A DNA stretch of 14,554 bases from Anaerolineaceae bacterium UBA3924 (lineage in GTDB: Bacteria > Chloroflexota > Anaerolineae > Anaerolineales > Anaerolineaceae), in NCBI GenBank assembly GCA_002385985.1, contig DGEO01000021.1, positions 54,372-68,925 on the forward strand, in the 5' to 3' direction. A model generated the notes under the pieces. The model was not told where the DNA came from. It was given only the letters and a program-made list of their open reading frames with translations, and searched no databases. Made by a program: the position numbers and the translations under genes. This document shows positions 1 to 7,113 of this stretch, piece after piece (position 1 is the stretch's first letter; each line of letters opens with the position of its first letter).

Positions 1-467
1 CCCAGCTGGTTCTGCGACCCAAAGAAACGCAGGACAACGCCACCCCCTCGGGGAATGCGATGGCCGCTTATGCCCTCCTGCTGCTCTCACTGCTGGACGA
101 ATCCCGGAACTGGCGGGAGATCGTCGAACCGATGCTGGCGACTGTGACTGACCTGGTCCTCCGCTACCCGACCGCCTTCTCCTTCTGGCTGCAGGCCATG
201 GACCTGGCCATCGGCCCTACCTACCAGATCGCCCTTATCCTGCCGGAGGACGAGACCAGTGGGACGCCTCTCATCGACCACATCCTCAAAACCTACCGCC
301 CGGGAACGGTGTTCGTTCGCTCCAAATTCCCTCCGCTGGAAGGTAGCCCCGGCCTGCTGGCCGACCGTCCGCTGTTGAACGACCAGCCCACGGTTTATCT
401 CTGCCAGGCGTTCACCTGCCTGCGCCCGACCAACGATCTGTCCCAGCTGCAGCTGGACCTGCCCTGA
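1..467 (+). CDS. YyaL-type DUF255 protein, C-terminal fragment (5' end outside window)
   Basis: The reading frame is open from base 3 and ends at a TGA at 465-467, giving 154 residues of the C-terminal end of a larger protein. The fragment begins before the first ATG of the window (base 60). Codons upstream of it encode DNATPSGNAMAAYALL, which matches the conserved PSGN-x-x-A segment of the YyaL/spermatogenesis-associated protein 20 family. Near the end VYLCQAFTCLRPT matches the family's C-terminal Y-x-C-x-x-F-x-C segment. Family members are usually about 650-700 residues, with an N-terminal thioredoxin-like DUF255 domain and an alpha/alpha barrel; only the end of the barrel is here. The biochemical role of the family is unsettled. 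The gene ends one base before the convergent hydrolase gene. The internal ATG at 60 should not be taken as the start. Confidence 0.82.
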   Translation, partial: QLVLRPKETQDNATPSGNAMAAYALLLLSLLDESRNWREIVEPMLATVTDLVLRYPTAFSFWLQAMDLAIGPTYQIALILPEDETSGTPLIDHILKTYRPGTVFVRSKFPPLEGSPGLLADRPLLNDQPTVYLCQAFTCLRPTNDLSQLQLDLP

Positions 468-468
468 T

Positions 469-1278
469 TCACTGGCACAGGAACTCGAGCAGCACCCGGT
501 TAAAACGCTCCACCTGGTCGACGACCACTGCATGTCCGGCATCAGGGATGACCACATGCTGCGCGCCGGGGATGCTCCTGGCCAGTTCAGACTGGTTCTC
601 AACCGGCACGGTCGAGTCCCGCTCTCCGGTGATGACCAGAACCGGCATGGAGATTTCCCGCAGCCGGCTGCGAAGGTCGAGCAGGGCGAGCTGCCACATC
701 GCGCTGCGGTAAACCAGCCGGTTGGCATTGACGATCTCCTCAATGATCAGCTGGCGCAGCTCCTCCTGCTCCTCCTGGGGAAACAGCCGCCGGGCGACCA
801 GACTGGCCTGCGCCTGCGGCCCGCTCAGGCTGGCCAGACCCAGCCGGCTCAGCAGGTACACGGTCTCACGGATGCGTTTCGGCCTCAGGCAGGCAAAGGT
901 ATTGACCAGCACCAGCCGCTCCACCAGTTCTGGCTCAGCCAGCGCCAGCAGCTGGGCGATCACCCCGCCCATGGATATCCCGACCACCGGCAGCGAAGCA
1001 CAGCCCAGCCCCCGCATGCTGGCTGCCAGTTCCCCGGTCACCTCCTCCAGCCGCCACGCAGACCCGGTAAAGGGTGACTGCCCGAATCCTGGCAAATCCG
1101 GCGCCAGCGGGCGGAATCCGGCCTGCGCTAGGGCGCCAAACTGAAACCCCCAGTGCGTGCCTTCTGAACCCAGCCCGTGAATCAGCAGAACCGGCTTCGG
1201 CCTGTCAGGGTATGGATCGACAATGGATATCTGGTTGATACAGGTCCGGCCCCATTCTTGCAACGCAGCTTTGAGCAT
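469..1278 (-). CDS. alpha/beta hydrolase
   Basis: A 269-residue single-domain alpha/beta hydrolase with a complete set of catalytic motifs. HGLG at residues 34-37 is the oxyanion-hole loop, GISMGG at 100-105 is the nucleophile elbow (Ser102), Asp221 lies in TGERD, and His249 lies in PDAGH. A cap-like helical stretch lies around residues 130-200. No signal peptide is visible, so the enzyme should be cytoplasmic. The ATG at 1278 has an AAGGGTGA ribosome binding site a few bases upstream. The gene is divergent from murA, with 62 bp between starts, and ends 1 bp from the convergent YyaL-type gene. The substrate cannot be told from sequence; esters, lactones or C-C bonds (MhpC/BioH-like enzymes) are all possible. 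The general fold is secure, the specific function unknown. Confidence 0.9.
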   Translation of the reverse strand: MLKAALQEWGRTCINQISIVDPYPDRPKPVLLIHGLGSEGTHWGFQFGALAQAGFRPLAPDLPGFGQSPFTGSAWRLEEVTGELAASMRGLGCASLPVVGISMGGVIAQLLALAEPELVERLVLVNTFACLRPKRIRETVYLLSRLGLASLSGPQAQASLVARRLFPQEEQEELRQLIIEEIVNANRLVYRSAMWQLALLDLRSRLREISMPVLVITGERDSTVPVENQSELARSIPGAQHVVIPDAGHAVVVDQVERFNRVLLEFLCQ

Positions 1279-1308
1279 TTTCCCGTCACCCTTCTAATAA
1301 ATGCTGAA

Positions 1309-1326
1309 CTGGTTATAATATACCAG
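1309..1326. promoter_or_regulatory. AT-centred dyad over the murA -10 box
   Basis: The arms CTGGT (1309-1313) and ACCAG (1322-1326) are perfect inverted repeats around an AT-only centre. The centre contains TATAAT at 1314-1319 on the plus strand and TATATT at 1317-1322 on the minus strand. The plus-strand box is 21 bp before the murA ATG. No convincing -35 element is seen. The site could be a shared bidirectional promoter for murA and the hydrolase, and the dyad could be an operator; the operator role is inference. Confidence 0.5.
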
Positions 1327-1340
1327 TCCAAGGAGGTGTC

Positions 1341-2621
1341 ATGGAAAAGTTTATCATCGAAGGGGGTCATCCCCTGCATGGCGAAGTGACGCCTGCCGGG
1401 AATAAGAATGCAGCACTTCCGCTGCTCGCTGCCTGCCTGCTCACCGATGAACCGGTGATCCTTCGAAATGTCCCGGACATTCACGACGTCCGCACGATGA
1501 GAGCGCTGCTTCAAAGCCTGGGCGTCGAGATCACCTATATTGATAACCACACATGGCAAATTCAGGCCAAAGAGGTATGCCCGGCGGACCTCGACCCTGA
1601 CATCTGCCGCAAAATCCGCGCGTCCATCCTGCTGGCCGGACCGATGACCGCCCGCACGGGCGAGTTGAAGCTCCCGCCCCCGGGCGGGGATGTGATCGGC
1701 CGCCGCCGGGTGGACACCCACATTCTTGCCCTGCGCTCGCTGGGCGCAGAGGTCACCTGCAACCGCTATTTCCATTTCAAGGCCGACGGGCTGACCGGCG
1801 CCGACGTGCTCCTGGACGAGGCCAGCGTGACGGCCACCGAGAACGCCATCATGGCCGCGGTCCTGGCCAAAGGCGATACGGTCATCCGCAACGCTGCCTC
1901 CGAGCCGCACATTCAGGAGCTGTGCCTCTTCCTCAACAGCCTGGGTGCGAAGATCGAAAACATCGGCTCGAACACGCTGCACATCAGTGGAGTGCCTTCC
2001 CTGCACGGCGGTGAGTTCACCATCGGACCGGATTATCTCGAGGTGGTCAGCTTCATCGGAGCGGCCGCCCTGACCCGCGGCTCCATCTGCATCCGCAATG
2101 CCGGCCCGCAGTATCTGGACATGATCCGGCTGGTTTTCCGCCGTCTGGGCATCACCTGGGAGGTGGACGGCGACACCATCATCGTTCCGGCGAACCAGGA
2201 TCTGGTCATCGAGCCCGACCTGGGCGGCGCGATCCCGGAGATCAGCGTCATGCCCTGGCCGGCGTTCCCCACTGACCTGATGAGCATCGCCATCGTGGTC
2301 GCCACCCAGTCCCGCGGAAGCATCCTATTCCACGACTGGATGTATCCCAGCCGGATGTTCTTCACCGACAAACTGGTCTCCATGGGCGCCCAGATCGTGC
2401 TCTGCGACCCGCACCGCTGTATTGTTCAGGGCCCGGCCAGATTGTTCGGCGAGAAGCTGGAAAGCCCGGATATCCGCGCCGGCATGGCGCTCCTCCTGGC
2501 TGCTCTGGCTGCCGAAGGTAAATCGGAGATTCGCAACATCGGGCAGATCGAACGCGGCTACGAGAAGGTGGATGAGAAGCTCCGCTCGCTTGGTGCTGCC
2601 ATCCGCCGCGAGTCCGACTGA
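1341..2621 (+). CDS. murA: UDP-N-acetylglucosamine 1-carboxyvinyltransferase (MurA), Asp-type
   Basis: MurA transfers enolpyruvate from PEP to UDP-GlcNAc, the first committed step of peptidoglycan synthesis in the cytoplasm. The 426-residue protein has the two-domain EPSP-synthase-like repeat and near-standard length. Lys22-Asn23 in GNKNAALP, Arg122 after the active-site loop, Asp312 in FPTDL and Arg405 in ERGYE correspond to conserved catalytic or binding residues. The loop reads PPGGDVIGRR, so Asp117 (GAT at 1689-1691) occupies the position of E. coli Cys115. The same exchange is known from mycobacterial, chlamydial and Borrelia MurA and makes the enzyme insensitive to fosfomycin. Residues 330-345 (HDWMYPSRMFF) differ from the usual FE-x-R-F segment, so this is a divergent member. 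The ATG follows AGGAGG at 1331-1336, and a strong terminator follows the gene. Confidence 0.93.
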   Translation: MEKFIIEGGHPLHGEVTPAGNKNAALPLLAACLLTDEPVILRNVPDIHDVRTMRALLQSLGVEITYIDNHTWQIQAKEVCPADLDPDICRKIRASILLAGPMTARTGELKLPPPGGDVIGRRRVDTHILALRSLGAEVTCNRYFHFKADGLTGADVLLDEASVTATENAIMAAVLAKGDTVIRNAASEPHIQELCLFLNSLGAKIENIGSNTLHISGVPSLHGGEFTIGPDYLEVVSFIGAAALTRGSICIRNAGPQYLDMIRLVFRRLGITWEVDGDTIIVPANQDLVIEPDLGGAIPEISVMPWPAFPTDLMSIAIVVATQSRGSILFHDWMYPSRMFFTDKLVSMGAQIVLCDPHRCIVQGPARLFGEKLESPDIRAGMALLLAALAAEGKSEIRNIGQIERGYEKVDEKLRSLGAAIRRESD

Positions 2622-2641
2622 CCCGGGAAAATGCACATGAA

Positions 2642-2671
2642 AAAAGCGCAGGTCTCAGGACCTGCGCTTTT
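2642..2671. terminator. bidirectional intrinsic terminator between murA and trxA
   Basis: A perfect 13-bp inverted repeat (2642-2654 and 2659-2671) surrounds a 4-base loop TCAG. The stem starts with AAAA and ends with TTTT, so each strand offers a GC-rich hairpin followed by a short U run. It lies between the convergent stops of murA and the thioredoxin gene and should stop transcription from both sides. Confidence 0.9.
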
Positions 2672-2682
2672 GATTCTGAAGC

Positions 2683-3042
2683 CTAATTCTGCTGGGCGGT
2701 GCTGGCTTCCACCACGCTCATGAACTGCTTGAGGATTTCGCGCAGCATGCCTTCCGGCAGCGCGCCGACCTGCTGGTGGACAATTTTGCCGTTGGCCACA
2801 AACAGCATGGTCGGGATCCCCTGGACGCCGAAGCGCATGGCCCAGTCAGGGTTCTCATCGGTATTTACTTTAGCAACCAGTAATTTGCCTGCATATTCTT
2901 TGGCAATCTTATCGAGGATGGGTGCTACCATCCGGCAGGGGCCGCACCATGGTGCCCAGAAGTCGACAATCACCGGGATCGATGACTGCAGCACTGTCTT
3001 CTCGAAGGCCGCATCGGTCACATGGACTGGTTCACTGATCAT
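2683..3042 (-). CDS. trxA: thioredoxin
   Basis: A 119-residue classical thioredoxin that reduces disulfides in cytoplasmic proteins. The redox motif WCGPC gives Cys33 and Cys36 after a FWAPWC strand, and the cis-proline lies in GIPT (Pro77). There is no signal peptide, lipobox or membrane segment, and the length is close to the family norm (about 105-110) with a short polar C-terminal tail. The ATG at 3042 is preceded by AAGGAG at a good distance. A TATACT box at 3073-3078 on the same strand could be its own -10, so it need not depend on readthrough from the response regulator 94 bp upstream. It ends at the bidirectional terminator shared with murA. Confidence 0.95.
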   Translation of the reverse strand: MISEPVHVTDAAFEKTVLQSSIPVIVDFWAPWCGPCRMVAPILDKIAKEYAGKLLVAKVNTDENPDWAMRFGVQGIPTMLFVANGKIVHQQVGALPEGMLREILKQFMSVVEASTAQQN

Positions 3043-3072
3043 TCGTTTCTCCTTAAGATTCTCGTTGGCGTG

Positions 3073-3078
3073 AGTATA
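3073..3078 (-). promoter_or_regulatory. candidate -10 box for trxA
   Basis: On the minus strand the sequence is TATACT, 30 bases before the trxA start codon and upstream of its AAGGAG ribosome binding site. No good -35 hexamer is seen at 16-18 bp. The assignment rests on the -10 match and position only. Confidence 0.35.
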
Positions 3079-3135
3079 TCATGATTTCTCTTGTCATTAT
3101 TTGGATGTAAATCGGCCTGAAAAGTTGCAGAATGG

Positions 3136-3876
3136 TTATGCCTTATCCGGGCCTTCACCGCGCAGGCGTTTATAGTCTACAAACCGGTAGCCGACCCCTC
3201 GCTCGGTAAGGATGTATTTCGGGTCAGAGGGGTTCTCCTCCAGCTTCTGGCGCAGGTAGTTGATGTACAGCCGCACGTAGTGCGGCTCGTCTCGGTATTC
3301 ATAGCCCCACACCCGCGAAAGCAGCTGGTCGTAGGTCAGCACCCAGCCGGCGTTCTGCACCAGGTGATACAGCAGACGGTACTCGGTCGGGCGCAGCTTG
3401 ACGAGCTTGCCTTCCACCCAGACCTCACGGCGGTTGAAGTCAATTTTCAGCCGGTCGTCCACCTCGATCACATCATAAGTGGCCATGCCGCTCATTTCTG
3501 CCCGGCGCAGCACCGCCTTGACCCGGCTGACCAGTTCGCGCGGGCTAAATGGTTTGGTGACGTAATCGTCCGCTCCCAGCTCCAGCCCGTGGATGCGGTC
3601 CTCCTCTTCGCCTTTCGCAGTGAGCATGATCACCGGAACCTGGCTGATCTCGCGGATCATCTTCAGGATTTCAAATCCGTCCAGGTCCGGCAGCATCACA
3701 TCCAGCAGCACCAGATCGGGCATGGCGTCCCGAAAGACCTCCATGGCCTCCAGGCCGCGGTGAGCCTCCACAACCCGGAACCCGTCATGTTCCATATTGA
3801 GCCGGATGAAACGAGCGATTCGCTCCTCATCATCGACGACCAGAATCAATCGGTTGCGAAAACTGTCCTCAGGCAT
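3136..3876 (-). CDS. OmpR/PhoB-family response regulator, no adjacent histidine kinase
   Basis: A 246-residue two-domain transcription factor. Residues 9-125 form a receiver domain: acidic Asp15-Asp16, phospho-acceptor Asp59 in LLDVMLPD, Thr86 in LTAKG and Lys108 in TKPF are all present. Residues about 145-235 form a winged-helix Trans_reg_C domain, with LRPTEYRLL, the recognition-helix region HYVRLYINYLRQK and the terminal hairpin TERGVGYRF. The receiver is intact, so normal phosphorylation is expected. The ATG at 3876 has GGGAG 7-8 bases upstream, and the gene starts 3 bp after the stop of a small 79-residue protein, so the two should be co-transcribed. No histidine kinase gene lies in the window. 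Instead the upstream same-strand genes are a PP2C phosphatase and a Ser/Thr kinase. The target genes are unknown. Confidence 0.92.
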   Translation of the reverse strand: MPEDSFRNRLILVVDDEERIARFIRLNMEHDGFRVVEAHRGLEAMEVFRDAMPDLVLLDVMLPDLDGFEILKMIREISQVPVIMLTAKGEEEDRIHGLELGADDYVTKPFSPRELVSRVKAVLRRAEMSGMATYDVIEVDDRLKIDFNRREVWVEGKLVKLRPTEYRLLYHLVQNAGWVLTYDQLLSRVWGYEYRDEPHYVRLYINYLRQKLEENPSDPKYILTERGVGYRFVDYKRLRGEGPDKA

Positions 3877-3879
3877 GGC

Positions 3880-4119
3880 TCACTCCCGCACGTGGCTGAT
3901 AATCTCTTCTTCTTCCTCACCTGGCAGCACTTCGATAAAGCTCACCCGCGTGATGGGCCAAATAACCGTGTCCACTTTGGGGTTGATGTAGCTCAAATCT
4001 TTACCGTCGCGCCGGCGCGGGTGGCGCACGATGATCAGCTGGTCTGCAGGGTTCGGGAGCTGGTCGATCTCACCCACGACTGCATCTTCGTTATGGATAT
4101 GCAAGATGATTTCCAGCAT
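3880..4119 (-). CDS. small protein of unknown function upstream of the response regulator
   Basis: A 79-residue acidic protein, starting MLEIILHIHNEDAVVGEID, with a beta-rich centre (ADQLIIVRHPRRRDGKDL, then VDTVIWPITRVSFIEVL) and a very acidic C-terminus with five consecutive Glu. No signal peptide, membrane segment or Cys motif is visible. It is likely real: its stop is 3 bp before the response regulator start, its composition is protein-like, and an in-frame TAA at 4129-4131 limits the start to the ATG at 4119. No Shine-Dalgarno sequence precedes that ATG, so translation may depend on coupling or another mode. The regular strand pattern suggests a small beta-barrel or PilZ/Sm-like fold, but I do not recognise the family. 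It may be a modulator of, or simply linked to, the regulator. Confidence 0.65.
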   Translation of the reverse strand: MLEIILHIHNEDAVVGEIDQLPNPADQLIIVRHPRRRDGKDLSYINPKVDTVIWPITRVSFIEVLPGEEEEEIISHVRE

Positions 4120-4281
4120 GCTGGCTGCTTATGGCACTCCACAGGGTTATGGCTGCGAGTAGAAATGCGTGCTTTGCGAGCTGCGTTGAGGTGACCGTCA
4201 TTACAGACTGACCCTTACAGCTTTTCTTCCCTGCGGCTGCCAACCTCCTTCTCGATGATATCCAGAATGAACGGGTAATCC

Positions 4282-5184
4282 TCAGAGTAAATAAACCAGA
4301 ATGACACTGATATTATCCGGCCCTCCGGCCTCGTTTGCCATCTGCACCATCTCCTGGCAGACTTCCGCCGGGTGCCGGGTCCAGTCGATCAACCCAAAGA
4401 GCTTTTTCTCCGAAACCACGCCCCACAGACCGTCGCTGCACAGCAGCAGCGCGCCGGGCTGCTTGAAATGGAGGGTCTTGATGTCCGGCTGAAGCGGTTC
4501 ATCCTGCCCCAGCGCCTGGTAAAGTACATTTCGGTAGGGATGCTCTCTGGATTCGCTCTCCGTCAGCTGACCCAGGTCCTGCAGCCGCTGCACCAGCGTA
4601 TGGTCATCCGTCAGCCGGGTGATCTCGCCCTCGCGGGAGTAGAAATACGCGCGGCTGTCACCCACATGGCCGATGGTCACATTGTCACCCAGAACCAGCG
4701 CCGCCGTGAGCGTGGTCCCGCCGCCGGGCGCTGCTTCCAGAACGGCTTTCTGGGCCTCCTGGATGCCTTCCAGCAGGGTTTCCTGCAGGCTGCCTGCCGC
4801 CTGCGCCGGATCGGACTGCAGGATACCCGGTGTAATCTTCCCCAGCACAGTGCCAGTCATCACCCGGGCCGCCGCATGGCTGGCTTCCTTGCCGTGCTGG
4901 TGACCGCCCATCCCGTCCGCGACCAGGAAAAACCCCATCCGCTCCTGCCGCAGGCCGCTGGCCAGCAGCAGGCTGGTGGCGAACAGCGCGTCTTCATTTT
5001 CATAACGCTCAATTCCCACCGACTGGCCTGCGCCGTAGAGCAGCTGAGGTGGCTCCAGCCGGATTTCCGGCGCCGGGTTCTCGCTGCCGGATTCAGCGCC
5101 GCCGCCCGGGGTTTCCTGCCCAGGAGGCGGGTCGTTAGGCTGATCTTTATTGCGACGAGGATTTCTGGCGAAGAGATTTTTCAA
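4282..5184 (-). CDS. PP2C-family protein phosphatase (PrpC/Stp-like)
   Basis: A 300-residue Mn/Mg-dependent Ser/Thr phosphatase. All metal and phosphate motifs are present: Arg60 and NED with Asp65, VADGMGGH with Asp90, GHVGDSRAY with Asp176, LTDDHT, LLLCSDGLW with Asp251, and GGPDNIS with Asp290. The first 45 residues are a basic, then proline/glycine-rich, probably disordered extension. No membrane segment is present, so it acts in the cytoplasm. The start is TTG at 5182-5184, with AGAGGA six to seven bases upstream; no better start lies nearby. It begins 12 bp after the stop of the propeller-fused Ser/Thr kinase and should share its transcript. The obvious role is reversal of phosphorylation by that kinase and perhaps by the second kinase at 8262. 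The natural family end (NISVILVYLL) is kept. Confidence 0.93.
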   Translation of the reverse strand: MKNLFARNPRRNKDQPNDPPPGQETPGGGAESGSENPAPEIRLEPPQLLYGAGQSVGIERYENEDALFATSLLLASGLRQERMGFFLVADGMGGHQHGKEASHAAARVMTGTVLGKITPGILQSDPAQAAGSLQETLLEGIQEAQKAVLEAAPGGGTTLTAALVLGDNVTIGHVGDSRAYFYSREGEITRLTDDHTLVQRLQDLGQLTESESREHPYRNVLYQALGQDEPLQPDIKTLHFKQPGALLLCSDGLWGVVSEKKLFGLIDWTRHPAEVCQEMVQMANEAGGPDNISVILVYLL

Positions 5185-5196
5185 ACGTTCCTCTCA

Positions 5197-7062
5197 TTAC
5201 ACCACGGGAAAAGCGTACAGCGTGCGGTCTGTTGAACCGATCAGCACCAGCCGGTTGGCCACCGCTGGCGCGGACGTGATCGGCCCGCCGGTCGAATATT
5301 TCCACCTCAGCCGGCCGGATTTCGCCTCCAGGCAGAAAAAGTCTCCGCTGGCAGCCCCGCAGTAGATGCTCCCCTGGTGCAGGACCGGCGATCCGCTGAC
5401 CTGCCCGCCCGCTGCGAAGTGCCAGAGCTCTTTCGCGTTGTTCGTGTCGACGGCATAAAGATGGCCGTCCGCCGACCCAAAATAGACGGCCCCTTCGTCT
5501 CCGCAGGGGGAGGATACGCTGCCCTTGCCCATACGGAACCGCCAGATGCCCCATCCGGAGGATGAGTCCAGGGCGTACATGAACCCGTCCAGCGACGCGG
5601 TGTACACAATCCCATCCTGAAAAAAAGGTGAGGCGGTCACTGCCCGCTTGGCCGAGAAGCGCCAGTTCGTCTGCCCGCGCAGATCCAGGCAGTAGACCGA
5701 GCCGTCCTCGGTGCCGAAGAAAATGCGTCCGTTCCCTGCAGAGGGGGTGGAGCGGATGGGCGATCCGGCCTCAAACCGCCACATTTCCTGGCCGTTGAAG
5801 GGATTGAGCGCGCGGAAGCAGCCGTCATCCCCCCCGGCGAAGAGGTATCCTTCAAAAACCACCGGCGAGGAACGTATCGGCCCGGTAAACGATGTCGACC
5901 AGACTGGCTTCCCGCTGGCGGCGTCGAGCGCGTACAGCTTCTGGTCCTCAGAGGCCGCGTACACCATGCCCTGATACAGGCAGGGCCGGCTGGCAATGCC
6001 CCCTTCTGCACTGTGCTTCCACAGCAGCTGACCGTCCATCAAGCGCAGCGCGTAAAGCTGATGGTCGTACGAGCCGATGTAAGCGATCCCTTCACCCACA
6101 GCCGCGGAGGAGCGAATTTCGTCCTCGCAGCGAAAGATCCAGACCGGCTTGACCGTCTGTTCGTGAGCGGCCCCGTTCGCAGCAGGCACCGAAAAAGCTC
6201 CGGTCTTGCTGGCGACCATCATCAACGCTTCTTTCATCGTCCGGGCGCTGGGGAAGCGCTCTTCCGGGTTGTACTTCAACGCCACCTGGATGACCGCATC
6301 CAGCTCGACGGAGACATTCGGGTTCAATTTACGCGCCGGCCGCTCGTGGAAGGAGAACGGCGCCTGCTGGCGCGGGTCGCTGCCGGTAAGCAGGTGATGC
6401 AGGGTGGCGCCCAGCGCGTATATATCAGCCTGTTGGGTCGCTTCCCCCCGGTACTGCTCCGGCGGTGAATATCCCTCCGTCCCAACCATGGTGCCCTTGA
6501 TCCCGATGCGGAAGTTTTTCGCGATGCCGAAGTCCACCAGCACGACGTGATTGTTCCCGTTGATCATCACGTTGGAGGGTTTCATGTCGCGGAAGATGAT
6601 TGGTTCGGGCTGGTAGGAATGCAGGTAATCCAGCACATCGCAGATTTCAATCCCCCAGGCGATCACCTGTTCCTCGGAAAACGGCTGCTTGCGCTCCTTC
6701 ATCATCGCTTCCAGGTCCTTGCCGTCCACGAATTCCAGGACCAGGTAGGAGCGCTCCTCGCAGGTGAAGTAATCGAAGATCTTGGGGATGGCCGGATGGC
6801 TCAGGGTGGCCAGGATGTTGGCCTCGCGCTCAAAGTTCTTGACAGCCGTCTGGCGCGTGGCCGGATCCGGCGACTGGATGATCATCTCCTTGACCGCCAC
6901 CAGCTTGTTGACTGAGGGAAAATGCAGGTCGCGCGCCCGGTATACTGAACCCATCCCCCCGACTCCAATCACTCCCTGAATCGCATAGCGATCCATGAGG
7001 ATGGATCCGGGCTTCAGCTGGTTCAACGCCGGTAGCGTTCGTTCGACCTTGCTGGACTGCAT
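5197..7062 (-). CDS. Ser/Thr protein kinase fused to a PQQ-type beta-propeller
   Basis: A 621-residue cytoplasmic protein. Residues about 26-285 are a Hanks-type kinase: glycine loop GVGGMGSVY (33-41), ATP lysine Lys58 in VAVKE, helix-C Glu80, catalytic loop FRDMKPSN with Asp159, Lys161 and Asn164, DFG at 177-179, and an APE-like SPPEQ. Phe replaces His in HRD, as in other bacterial kinases with this IIFRDMKPSN loop. Residues 305-621 hold eight PQQ/YWTD-like blades. Each begins with a Trp, at 308, 348, 388, 428, 467, 507, 547 and 587, a period of 40 residues, and contains a Y/F-x-G-S-x-D-G-x-LYALD pattern. No membrane segment separates the halves, so the propeller would sense a cytoplasmic ligand or partner. 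The ATG at 7062 has AGGAGG 11 bases upstream. PP2C follows after 12 bp. Confidence 0.94.
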   Translation of the reverse strand: MQSSKVERTLPALNQLKPGSILMDRYAIQGVIGVGGMGSVYRARDLHFPSVNKLVAVKEMIIQSPDPATRQTAVKNFEREANILATLSHPAIPKIFDYFTCEERSYLVLEFVDGKDLEAMMKERKQPFSEEQVIAWGIEICDVLDYLHSYQPEPIIFRDMKPSNVMINGNNHVVLVDFGIAKNFRIGIKGTMVGTEGYSPPEQYRGEATQQADIYALGATLHHLLTGSDPRQQAPFSFHERPARKLNPNVSVELDAVIQVALKYNPEERFPSARTMKEALMMVASKTGAFSVPAANGAAHEQTVKPVWIFRCEDEIRSSAAVGEGIAYIGSYDHQLYALRLMDGQLLWKHSAEGGIASRPCLYQGMVYAASEDQKLYALDAASGKPVWSTSFTGPIRSSPVVFEGYLFAGGDDGCFRALNPFNGQEMWRFEAGSPIRSTPSAGNGRIFFGTEDGSVYCLDLRGQTNWRFSAKRAVTASPFFQDGIVYTASLDGFMYALDSSSGWGIWRFRMGKGSVSSPCGDEGAVYFGSADGHLYAVDTNNAKELWHFAAGGQVSGSPVLHQGSIYCGAASGDFFCLEAKSGRLRWKYSTGGPITSAPAVANRLVLIGSTDRTLYAFPVV

Positions 7063-7113
7063 GGGCAGGACTGCCTCCTCACATGTTGTTTTGCCGGGCT
7101 GGAAGCACTTCTC

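Noticed and set aside
3280..4194. 304-codon plus-strand open frame
   Set aside because: It is antisense to the response regulator and the 79-residue gene, both supported by motifs or tight gene spacing.
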